Source: Gymnopus androsaceus JB14
Lineage: Eukaryota > Basidiomycota > Agaricomycetes > Agaricales > Omphalotaceae
DNA: 42,038 bases
Reading direction: 5' to 3'
Assembly: GCA_009733575.1 (NCBI GenBank)
Contig: ML769850.1
Coordinates: forward strand, 1 to 42,038
Shown in pieces: positions 31,500 to 42,038 of this stretch. A program made the translations under genes and the position numbers. The notes beneath the pieces are model-generated. The model worked only from the letters and a program-made list of their open reading frames with translations, was not told the origin of the DNA and made no database searches. Each line of letters begins with the position of its first letter. Positions within the stretch are counted from its first letter, which is position 1.

Positions 31500-33005
31500 A
31501 ACTTCATAGTGGTCAGGTACCTAACACAGGCGCCTCTACTTTTGACTACGATTTCTCGAGACTGGAGACGAACCGCTATCGGCACTCCTGCGCTGTGGCA
31601 GTCGCTGCACGTATACATCCCCTCAAAAATTAGCTCCCAGGCTATGGAGAGAAGGACTATGGGCTCTGCTCTTTGGTTGGAACGCTCTAAATCGCTACCA
31701 ATATCCATCTCGCTCAGTCTGGAGAGTATATATCTCACAAACCCCGAGTCTGCTCGTGGCAGACATACATACGTGGAAACATTTTAAAGTTTAGCAGCCG
31801 AGTCAAGGAGTTGATTTTCACTGGGTCAACTGATGATATGGCCCACCTTGACGCCCTCACATTATTCAGTTTTCCTATCTCAGGCTTAAACATGTTTTGG
31901 GTGCAAAGTGCGGTGTCCTCTATTCGCCCGGAGGTCACAGAGCTCCCATTCACATGTCTTATTCAACGGATGCGGATCTTGAAGAAGCTGAAGATGAATG
32001 GCTTCGTTCAAGATTGCAGGCACTATAGTCGACTGGAGCTGGATTGGAAAAATCTGACCGAGCTTATATTACAACCTGCGATAGGATATCGGGAATCGGC
32101 TCTCTCTCCGCAGGAAATCTTAAACATTTTGGCATGTACTCGTCATTTGCAGACACTCACAATTTTGATTGATATAGTATCCGATTGGGTACTTGCCGAC
32201 GGAAATCCCGTTGTCAATCTTCCTGAAATGCGCGAGATGCAAATCATACTTTCAAGAGGCGTCTCCCTGTACAATCATAATATCGTTGACTCATTAGCAG
32301 TACCAGCATTTGTCCCAATGTTTTTCCGCTCCCTCCTTTGCCCGTCGTTAAAGCGGTTCTCAGTCCGGAGCAGTCGAAAAGGTCTCATTGACATGATCTC
32401 TGCCTTGCCATCACCGCAGAACCTAGAGACGCTTTCGTTGAACATACCAATGTCAGCGAATGAATTGCTCAAATGTCTCTCGCTCGTTCCGAGCCTTCGC
32501 TTTCTAGAGATTGGCAAGGAAGCAATAATAGTGAATGATGGGGGTTCATTTGTTTTTTGCTGTGGATGACTTTGTTCTTATGCGTCTCGTTTCCGATGCA
32601 CAGACTGACGCACTGTGTCCTCACCTCCAATAAATCCGAATCATCAATGATTCCCCAACTCCCAAATACAATAATAACGCTCCAGGCATGACATATCATG
32701 CTTTACTCGATTTTCTTGAAAATCGTATCCAAACATTGCAATCGTGTGATGTTTTCTTTGCAGGCCTGCAAACTGAACTAACAAAGGAGGACTTGCAAAG
32801 AATGCAAGTATTGGTAGATTCTGGGATGAAGATGCGGATTCGATATGGCAAAATGCCTCCAATGCCTAGTGTTAGTAATGACTCACCGGATATCAGTCTT
32901 CCCTGCCCTTCGAGGGAGTGGTCAAGTCTGTCATCAGGTTGGACATCGGCGTCTGCTTCTTTTGACATGGAAGGCGAGTTTGGGACAGGGATTAATAAAT
33001 TGTAG
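31500..33005 (+). pseudogene. F-box/LRR-like gene missing its 5' end, copy A
   Basis: Begins abruptly after fold-back element 3, within the segment LTQAPLLLTTISRDWRR, so the F-box itself is missing. It continues through GTPALWQSLHVYIPSKI, and LPISISLSLES. A one-base deletion relative to the 3' copy gives ETF-stop at about 31785. The next open stretch, 31811-32569, reads DDMAHLDALTLFSF, ILKKLKMNGFVQDC, LTELILQPAIGYRESALSPQ and PSLRFLEIG. It is then broken again by a frameshift and a CAA-TAA stop (versus CAACAG in the copy at 41836). The C-terminal part 32688-33005 (MTYHALLDFLENRI to GTGINKL) ends at TAG 33003-33005, exactly where copy B begins. F-box proteins select targets for SCF ubiquitin ligases. 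This copy cannot do so. Confidence 0.8.
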
Positions 33006-34104
33006 CAGTATGAGTCGGTAGAGAGCTCGCAGATCATCCAGAGGCGAACTGGAGAACGCATGACCAGAGTTGGATATAACACCTCGCTATATCCAGCTCC
33101 CGTCATGTATTCTGAAGCTCTCTTCCATGAATCGTTAGGCTGGTTGCACTCCAGTCGTCAGTCTTGAGTCAACTTGAAGCTCGACTTCGTAAGAACTAGT
33201 ATGGAGAAAAAAAGTGGGATCAGTACTCGAGGACGCTAAGCACAAAGTATGGAGTGCCTCGGTACTTCAAAGGATGTCGCTATAATTATAAGAGACACAA
33301 TCGGATTCTTCAAGAGGCTGGGGTATCGAACGTCAGTATCTTCCACTTTTATTAATTGCAACCTGTCAATCCATTTCATGTTCACGAGTCCTATGAGGAC
33401 CGATCTGTTTGTAGTCACTTCCCGCTAGTATTTCCGAGACCTTCAAGTTACAAGGTGAGTTCTCGGCTATTGGTAAGGTGCCCGGGCCAGGAGCGTCATG
33501 ATTTGTCACAGTATCTATTTCCACTGCAAAGTCGGTCCGGAATAGGTCGTCTCAACTCATCGCTCGAGCTAGCTCAGGCCGCAGGGACACTACAAGTTTC
33601 AGTTGCTAACATAATGGAAACGCATCGCTGCGGCATTTCAGTTTGGTTCTGTGTTATGTAGATACTAACGCCGCCCATCCGAGTAGGTAAGTCTACGCTA
33701 CATAAGTACAGACTGTATTTCAGACCGGAGTTACAGAATGAGGCAAAGGCGCAGTTGAGGCGAGCTGTCTCCAAAAATAGAGCGAGTAGTATTCCAGAAA
33801 ATAAGGGGATAACCTGCAGCTGCGGCGGTTACGAAGAAAATTCTGGCTTCCCTCCTCTAATTGAGTAGGGATTAAACGGTAGCCATTCTCCTGGTGTATT
33901 GAAGTCTCTGGCCTCTGCCCACTGCATTGCCATTCAGAATCATTCCTTTTCCAATCCTCAAAATTATAATTTATGGGCACATTATAAAGATACTTATTAT
34001 AGCCAAAGTCTAAAGGACGGAAAATGCTGGACAATTTGGAGAAAGAATGACTGATACTTAAATTTTTCGGAGGAGTCGCCGGACTCGAATAATTTTCTCC
34101 GATA

Positions 34105-34331
34105 CTGTATAATTTCGACCAAAAGTTCTCGTAACGCGTAACGGGCCCCCAATGGCCTTTTCAATGATCGTAACGCATAACGGGGCCAAAATTTGAGAAA
34201 TATCGCCATATAAAGCAACTTTTCGGGTGCCGGCTCCGCCGGCACTTCCTTAAAAGGAAATAAAACATCTGAAAAGTTGAACCCAAGGCGTAACGCGCCA
34301 TACCCTTGAACACTTGGTCGAAATTATACAG
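34105..34331. mobile_element. TA-flanked MITE with empty site in copy A
   Basis: A 227-bp element whose ends CTGTATAATTTCGACCAA and TTGGTCGAAATTATACAG are perfect inverted repeats, flanked by TA on both sides. The corresponding place in copy A (about 25950) has no such sequence, which gives a direct empty-site comparison. TA target duplication is the signature of Tc1/mariner-type transposases, so this is probably a non-autonomous derivative. The interior contains a strong hairpin (GTGCCGG-CTCCG-CCGGCAC) and several CGTAACGCG words. Confidence 0.88.
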
Positions 34332-34507
34332 TAGACTATATTCCTATACGTACTGTTTAATATATTCTTACCTGCTGTAGCACCCTTTGTGGCTCAGCAT
34401 AAGGTAAGACCGAGGGAGATCTTCATTCACACGTCACTACTACGATCGACACTATTTAAAGTATGTATATCATAAATAATTCCAATACAAGGAGACTCGG
34501 CAAGCAA

Positions 34508-34822
34508 TCAACAGTTCGCCATCATTTTCTGATGCAGATGCCTGATATAGGTGTCAAAGCGTTTCTTATCAATAGCAATAATGGATAAAGTGAAAGCGGC
34601 GCGGTTTACATATTCATGCAAGCGCTTCAATAGCATGGATATGGAATTGATGCTCACTGAATACTGTGCATTGTGCACATTGATTCCAGAACATGGTGGG
34701 CTGTAAATATTTTCTAGCTCAATCATTTGTAAGGACGGCAAGAGAATGGAGCAATTGGAGCTTGATTTAAGCTCGGATATACATATGTACCTGAGGTGAG
34801 AACAACATGTACATATTCTCAT
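34508..34822 (-). pseudogene. decayed repeated coding-like frame (copy B)
   Basis: The copy-B counterpart of 27256-27573. It again shows SELKSSSNCSILLPSLQMIEL and FTLSIIAIDKKRFDTYIRHL, but lacks a segment in the middle. It probably derives from the end of an F-box-type gene. Confidence 0.4.
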
Positions 34823-35339
34823 TGGTGCTTGGTGCTATTGAAGCGTTCCAGTCACTTGAAACCAACGACATGCAAGCCCTGGTGTATAATGTTAGATTTC
34901 GTGTGGCTCGGATCTAACTGTAATTACATATAAAAAGCTTCGCACAACTGGCCGCTCTCTCCGTTTGTTACGCTTCGGCAACGCTTCGGTCCAACTTCGG
35001 TCATAGATTTTAAAGTCCTTTCAGCTTTATCAGCGTTCTATCAGCAAGCCCGTAAACCCCCGTAGAAGGCCACCGTCTCCCCATTTGTAATGCCCTAGTT
35101 ATCGATTGATAGATCCCCATGGTCTAGTTCCACCTAATACACTGTCAAACGAATTCAACTGTCTCAGTACCCTTGTGGTTCGGAATTTGCCTGCCAGACT
35201 AATCTGCTAGCTCGAAACTCTGTGCAAGTCCCAACTCTTCACGCTTGTGCTCCTTCGTTATAGGTTTCTATTCGAGCAGTGCATCTAATACACTCTTGAA
35301 CGGTCAGACCGGTATCTTTTCACATTGCTTACGCCTGCA

Positions 35340-35560
35340 ATGTCCAAACGAGGAAAGCCATACATTCTGAGGTACTTTAAAAGTCAGAACAAGACCGTAC
35401 TCGTTCTTTACGCTGGCCGGTAAGCTCACCCCTTCTATCCTTTCAACGACCATTTACTTACGCTGAAGACATGACTAGTCAAATCTCTCTTGAACCTCCA
35501 ACCAACCTCTCGAACGTGGTCCCGGTGACTCTTCATTCTGTGCATTTTCCTTCACCTTAA
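35340..35560 (+). CDS. small spliced ORF, copy B (53 residues)
   Basis: Exons 35340-35419 and 35479-35560. The frame, first intron and sequence match copy A (28088). A CAA-to-TAA change ends the peptide one residue earlier and makes the second intron irrelevant to coding. Conservation of the frame between the copies is suggestive but weak, because the whole region is nearly identical. Confidence 0.38.
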
Positions 35561-35704
35561 TGTGAGTGGACTCCCATGGCGCCCTAGCCCTCAATATTAA
35601 TACATTTCCTTCTTTCTGAAGAATTACAAACCTCCATTCCACTTATTATCGGTGAGCCACGAAAGTATTCTATTTTGCCAATTTTTAACGCTTGCTCTTT
35701 GTAG

Positions 35705-36394
35705 ATGTTCCCTTCAAAATTGACGACCTTGTTCACCTTTATTCTGTGCGTTGGGAGTGCTCTGACGCATCCCGTCGTTCTGGAAGAGCGAGGTCAGTCA
35801 TTCCATTCAAACCGCGAAACATACCTCACTCTAACATTATACATAGCCGCCAAGGCCGAACTAGTGCTTCGGGAAACCAACCCAAAGAGCGCAAAATGGC
35901 ACTTTGCTCTCGTTGTTCGTGCTCCTGGTACAACTGGCAAGATGTTAGCGATCGAGCATACTGTCGACTATGAGGACAAGTGTCTTGCATTCGACGATAC
36001 CAAAGAGCGCGAGGTCAATGCAGGCAATGTTGCAATTTCAGTTGAACTTATAGCCAAGGGTGGTGAATCGGATGACGAGGAGCTTGCTGTTGCTGTCGCC
36101 GAGATAGCTGAGGGGGTCTCCAGCGCGACTAAAGCAGATGTTAACTCGGGGACCTTCCGGAACTGTTTCGATTTTGTCGCGGAGGCTGTTGACAAAATAA
36201 AAAAGAAGGGATATCTCTCAGCTGCGGATGCGAAAAAGTTTACCGACTACCACGCCGCACACGCTGCTGCAGTGAAGCAGTATACGGATGCAGTGACAAT
36301 GAAGGCTTGCGCTCGTGATGGTACCGGTTGTAAACCAAAGTCTTCTAAGCCTGCAGCTAAGGAGGCCGCTGGAAAGAAACCTGGCAAGGATTAA
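35705..36394 (+). CDS. small secreted protein, copy B (effector-like)
   Basis: Same architecture as copy A (28452): signal peptide, likely 54-nt in-frame intron at 35793-35846, then an acidic middle, a cysteine pair in the C-terminal half and a KKPGKD end. Residues 1-143 (unspliced numbering) are identical at the DNA level. In residues 144-212, 15 positions differ, among them VAEAVDKIKKKGY for VAVAVGRIQKKGY and HAAAVKQYTDA for KSALVKQWTDP. All four mature cysteines are kept. Both copies appear functional, with no stop or frameshift. Confidence 0.75.
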   Translation: MFPSKLTTLFTFILCVGSALTHPVVLEERGQSFHSNRETYLTLTLYIAAKAELVLRETNPKSAKWHFALVVRAPGTTGKMLAIEHTVDYEDKCLAFDDTKEREVNAGNVAISVELIAKGGESDDEELAVAVAEIAEGVSSATKADVNSGTFRNCFDFVAEAVDKIKKKGYLSAADAKKFTDYHAAHAAAVKQYTDAVTMKACARDGTGCKPKSSKPAAKEAAGKKPGKD

Positions 36395-36682
36395 AGTTCA
36401 GCGGGTATGTGTCAATATGCTTCGCTTTCAAGTTTTCTGATAGTCCCTCGTAATTTCAGACCGATTTATGAATATGGTTTACATGGTGGCCATCGGTGTA
36501 GACCTCGAAGGGCTTGGTGGAGTGGAAGTACAGTATGGAAGGATGGTTCTTGAATAAATATAATGCACATATGCACATATATACTTGTGACTTGCGGGAA
36601 AGCGGATAGGTCGCCAATTAAGCAACAGAATCACGACATCGCCGGCCTCTTCAAAAGTTCAATCTTGAATGCAATTAAAATA

Positions 36683-37355
36683 TAAATGACTGGGGGGGAT
36701 GGCCGCAAGCGGCGAAGGGCCGAACCTTTTGGGATCAGAGAGCATCGATTTCTTCGATGTCTTAAGTATGGATTACTCAAGTATAAGTGACATATAATAA
36801 ACTAGTACTTATGCAGAAAATGATGAATGCTACAAGTTCGCTACCAAAACTTGAGCATTCGAAACCAAATATGGAAGCATTGTTTTCAGCATCATGAACC
36901 TCCTCAAGAATATTGACCTTTTTAGCCCATGATAAAATGTCGGTGTCATAATCAAGCATTGGATCAACAGCAGGCAGAGGAATGGGTACATGCTCAGATT
37001 TGTCAAAGTCTTTTGCCTCTGAGACTTCTGCGAATATGCTCAAATTTGCGTAGCTTTAAAGCCTCTGCACAAGAGAGAAACTGCTCTGGAAACGTCACCA
37101 TGCACTACAGCAGCATCAGCAGCATTTTCACGATGAACAGGACAACTCGAGGTACATGAGTGAAGGGAAAACAAACATAGGTTAGTGGCGAACTCGCACA
37201 ACCATTACAGATAAGATTGTGATATACCATTTATAGAAGGGCAGTACTAGCAGAAAAAGGAAATCTGTCGTCCCAATATGGATCCCGTGGGAAAAGTCTG
37301 GAAATAACACGCACTTGACATTCTTGTAAGGAGCCAAACCTAAAGGTTCGGCAAT
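36683..37355. mobile_element. insertion in copy B with short inverted repeats
   Basis: About 670 bp present in copy B but absent between the homologous flanks in copy A (near 29404). Near its ends are imperfect inverted repeats GCCGAACCTTTTGG (36719-36732) and CCTAAAGGTTCGGC (37339-37352). A GCCGC-AA-GCGGC hairpin lies at the left. A minus-strand frame at 36777-37043 (with VPIPLPAVDPMLDYDTDILSW) is unrecognised and may be a remnant of a coding sequence it carries. No clear target duplication is visible. Confidence 0.55.
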
Positions 37356-37659
37356 ATCATTCTGGTGTCATCCAGCTTGCATTCTTTGGGTAAGTGTTTT
37401 TCGTGTTTTCATGAATTGCAGCGGACTCGGAGAAATAGTGGAATGGACCGGCGACGGAAACAACTAGTATACAGTTTCAAGCTGTGGTATAGTGCCATCT
37501 ACGTCGAAAAAATGTAGCCATTTTAGTCCAAAGTGACAGAGAGCGCTGCAAAACGGACCACTAGTGTGAGCATATCGTACTCAGCTGCATGCTGGAACCT
37601 GAGTCTTGGCCGTGTATGCTGGGCCTTCTGCGGCGTCGCGGGTTCACTGCAAAGATATT

Positions 37660-38190
37660 CAAGGATGAGATTCAGAACCTGGTTAGGGTTAGGGATACTG
37701 TTTATAGGAGGCGGGAACGTTCAGAAGCGAGGTTGTACTTGAGAAAAGTGAAGTCTAGATCAATTAAGCGCTGGTAGTACGTGTACTTCCCGCAACTTCC
37801 ACATACATCTCTCATCTCATCTGAAGATGTGCGTTGGGATTTTAACCAGTCTCCCTCTGCCTCCATTCTTCACACAAGCTACATTCCTTCTGCAGAAGAT
37901 CTTGTCCATCTAAAAGCTCTTCTTACCAAACCCAACTTCGTACCGAACCTTTGGTCGCTCGCGTATAGAATCTGTTGGACAATCTCTCTCGAAAAAAGGA
38001 AGAAGTATGTCGATGCACATCACGCATTGATGTATCTCTTCCTGCGGAAACTCCCTCTCGGAAATATTTGTTTAGTGCCTTCCGGGGAGAACGATACGTG
38101 GTCAGGTACCTAACGCAGGCGCTTCTACTTCTGAGTACGATTTCAGGAGATTGGAGACGAATCGCTATCTCTACTCCTGCGCTGGAGTAT
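37660..38190 (+). pseudogene. 5' F-box fragment, copy B
   Basis: Homologous to 29855-30395. It has a somewhat better N-terminus (SEDVRWDFNQSPSASILH, AEDLVHLKALLTKP), then KKYVDAHHALMYLF and, shifted, VVRYLTQALLLLSTISGDW. It is truncated at the same point, just 3' of the convergent OYE gene. Confidence 0.75.
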
Positions 38191-38283
38191 ACCCATCGAT
38201 GAGCTTGGTTTTTTCAAGGTCGCTATGTCAATTCTAAAACATTAATGAATTGCTTGTCCCAGAGTCCGAGTCAAAGATCTACT

Positions 38284-39650
<1,367 letters not shown>

Positions 39651-40456
39651 TATGAAGATGTTAGGCTTGAACTTGAAACTTGGTGTAAAAGGTTTGTTGG
39701 GAAGAAAGAGGCAGATGCGACATCTTTTTATGACCTTGGTGACCCTCTATGACAAAGACAGAACTACATAGCTCCTATCTGAACCGCAAGAAATTTGTAA
39801 TCGCACTGATGCATAATCCAAACTGAATGCGGCACTGACGCGTACACCGTTCCCAGAAAAATCGGAAAAAATCGGAGGATAGTCGCTGTAGGGTGCAAGT
39901 TAGTAATAAGTATAGTATAGTCTTAACGGGCATAAATATTAAACGTTTACCGGGTCCTGGAATCACGATTATTTCCTCTCCGCATTGCTCACATAGTCTT
40001 TCCGACGTCAAGGAAGATGCAACCCTTCGACTCTATAGAGTAATGGATAACCGAGGCTATCTCCCAAGTCAAGTTCTTCCTTCATTGGGATAACGTTGTA
40101 GACTCGGATGACTAGCCACTAGATCATTGTCAATGAGAGCGACTTGATCGAAATTTACGATGTCACTCTTACCCACTTGATCGTTTCAGTCGGTCTCAGC
40201 AGATTGAAATGTGCTGGGACTGTAGTAACTCAAGTTCAAGTCTCGACCTTCCCTAGGTGCGGGTTTATCGCAGAGATATTCGGAGACGAGCTTCAGAACC
40301 TCAATGGGTAATACTGCTTATCGGAGGTGTGCAGTGCATGGTGACGAGCTTGACTGGTGAAAAGTCAACGCGAAAAGTGATGAAGGCAAAGCAAAGGTAA
40401 GATCAATTAAGCGCCTGGTACTGGGCGCCACATAACTCTTCCCGTAACTACGACAC
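39651..40456. other. 5' region of OYE and upstream of the F-box copy
   Basis: No supported gene. The last 180 bp (from about 40280) are homologous to the upstream parts of the two F-box fragments (29855 and 37660). Confidence 0.4.
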
Positions 40457-42038
40457 ATGGATATCTCTGAAGACTTGCGCTGGGATCTTGCCAAGTCTCC
40501 CTTTGCCTCCGTTCTCCCCACAAACTACGTTCCCTCTACAGAAGATTTGATACATTTAGCATTTAGAAGCTCTTACCGAACCCAAGCTCCACCTCAACGA
40601 GTTAGAACTTAGAAACGGAAGTAGCTCGCGTGCAGAATCTGTTGGATGATCCCTCTCGAAAGAGAGGAATTGTTCAGGAATATGTCGATGCACATCACGC
40701 TTTTATATCTCCCATGCGCCGTCTTCCTGAAGAAACTCTCTCTGAAATATTTGTTCATTACCTTCCGGAGAACGATATGCGTCAGGGACCTAACGCAGGC
40801 GCCTCTACTTTTGACTACGATTTCTCGAGACTGGAGACGAATCGCTATCGGCACTCCTGCGCTGTGGCAGTCGCTGCACATCCCCTCACAAATTAGCTCC
40901 CCGGCTATGGAGAGAAGGACTATGGGCTCTACTCTTTGGTTGGAACGCTCTAGATCGCTACCAATATCCATCTCGCTCAGTCTGGAGAGTATTTATCGTC
41001 TAAGCCCCGAGTCTGCTCGTGGCAGACATACATACGTGGAAACATTGCTGAAGTTTAGCAGCCGAGTCAAGGAGTTGATTTTCACTGGGTCATTTGATGA
41101 TATGGCTCACCTTGATGCTCTCACATTAGTCAGTTTTCCTACCCGGAGGCCACAGAGTTCCCATTCACATGTCTTATTCAACGGATGCCGGTCTTGAAGA
41201 AGCTGAAGATGAATGGCTTCGTTCAAGATTGCACTGGGCACTATGGTCGATTGGAGCTGGATTGGACAAATCTGACTGAGCTCACATTACAACCTGCGAT
41301 AGGATATCGGGAATCGGCTCTCTCTCCGCAGGAAATCCTGAACATTTTGGCACGTACTCGTCGTTTGCAGACACTCACAATTTTGATAGATATAGTATCC
41401 GATTGGGTACTTGCCGACGGAAATGCTGTCGTCAATCTTCCTGAAATGTGCGAGATGCAACTCATACTTTCAGGAAGCATCTCCCCATACAATCATAATA
41501 ATATCGATGGCTCATTAGCGGTACCGACATTTGTCCCAATTTTTTTCCGCTTCCTCCTTTGCCCGTCGCTCAAGCGGTTCTCAGTCCGGAGCAGTCGAAA
41601 AGGTCTCATTGACATGCTCTCTGCGTTGCCATCAAGAGACGCTTTCGTTGAACATACCAATGTCAACGAATGAATTGCTCAAATGTCTCTCGCTCTTTCC
41701 GAGCCTTCGGTTTCTAGAGATTGGCGATAGAGGAATAATAGTAAATGATGAGGGTTCATTTGTTTTCGCTGTGGATGACTTTGTTCTTATGCGTCTCATT
41801 TCCGATGCACAGACTGATGCACTGTGTCCACACTTCCAACAGATCCGAATCATCATTAATTCCACAGCTCCCACATTATTATCATACCATAATAACGCTC
41901 CAAGGCATGACATATCATGCTCTCCTCGATTTTCTTGAAAGTTGTATCCAAACATTGCAATCGTGTGATGTTTTGACTAACAAAGGAGGACTTGCACAGG
42001 ATGCACGTGTTGGTAGATTCCGGGATGAAGATGCAGAT
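40457..42038 (+). pseudogene. F-box/LRR-like gene, frameshifted, cut by window end
   Basis: The most complete copy of the family here. It starts MDISEDLRWDLAKSPF, then a coiled-coil piece (RVQNLLDD.SRKR), YVDAHHAFISPMRRLPEET and LSEIFVHYLPEND (the F-box). The frame then shifts by one to RDLTQAPLLLTTISRDWRR, and again at about 41140-41185 to VLKKLKMNGFVQDC. A gap at about 41635 removes codons present in copy A (SPQNLET). Frames from 41640 on continue PMSTNELLKCLSLFPSLRFLE to the window end. F-box proteins of this type recruit targets to SCF ubiquitin ligases. With several shifts this copy looks inactive, unless they are sequencing errors. Confidence 0.75.

Overview
This window comes from a filamentous fungus, most likely an Agaricomycete (mushroom-forming basidiomycete). 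The evidence is many 48-63 nt GT-AG introns, a BRR2 spliceosomal helicase gene with many introns, and several gene types that are expanded in agarics: a NACHT-WD40 NTPase, F-box proteins that begin with a coiled coil plus an 'RRLPEETLSEIF' box, a CRN-like P-loop NTPase, and a family of unknown function. I cannot name the species.

Layout. 0-4.3 kb: a tRNA-Asp(GTC) gene with a short intron (-), a multi-pass membrane protein (-), and a decayed 3' half of a USO1/p115 vesicle-tethering gene (+). 4.4-8.7 kb: a CpG-poor NACHT-WD40 gene with 15 nearly identical 129-bp WD40 repeats. A 14-bp deletion between short direct repeats puts the last two repeats and the C-terminus out of frame. 8.7-11.4 kb: gene-poor, with two fold-back elements that share terminal inverted repeats but have unrelated interiors, and a relic of the NACHT gene. 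11.4-12.4 kb: a CRN-like P-loop NTPase (-) whose P-loop is created by splicing. 12.5-19.9 kb: BRR2 (-), complete apart from two single-base frameshifts. 20.0-20.9 kb: a flavin-reductase-like gene (+) divergent from BRR2. 21-24.8 kb: a broken gene of an agaric-type family and two tRNA-Asp-derived relics.

24.8 kb to the end: a tandem segmental duplication with a unit of about 8-9 kb. Each unit carries non-coding sequence, a small spliced ORF, a gene for a small secreted protein, a 5' F-box fragment, all or part of an old yellow enzyme (OYE) gene, and an F-box/LRR-like gene. Copy A (about 24.85-33.0 kb) has lost most of OYE and carries a third fold-back element there. Copy B (33.0 kb to the window end) has a complete OYE gene and two insertions absent from copy A, one of them a TA-flanked MITE. 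The two secreted-protein genes are identical over the first 143 codons and differ at 15 of the last 86.

Overall, housekeeping genes (tRNA-Asp, BRR2) sit among fast-evolving accessory DNA in which NLR-type, F-box, effector-like and small non-autonomous elements are being duplicated, broken and diversified. All coordinates and comparisons were made by eye from the sequence. No database search was run, so family names rest on recalled conserved motifs.
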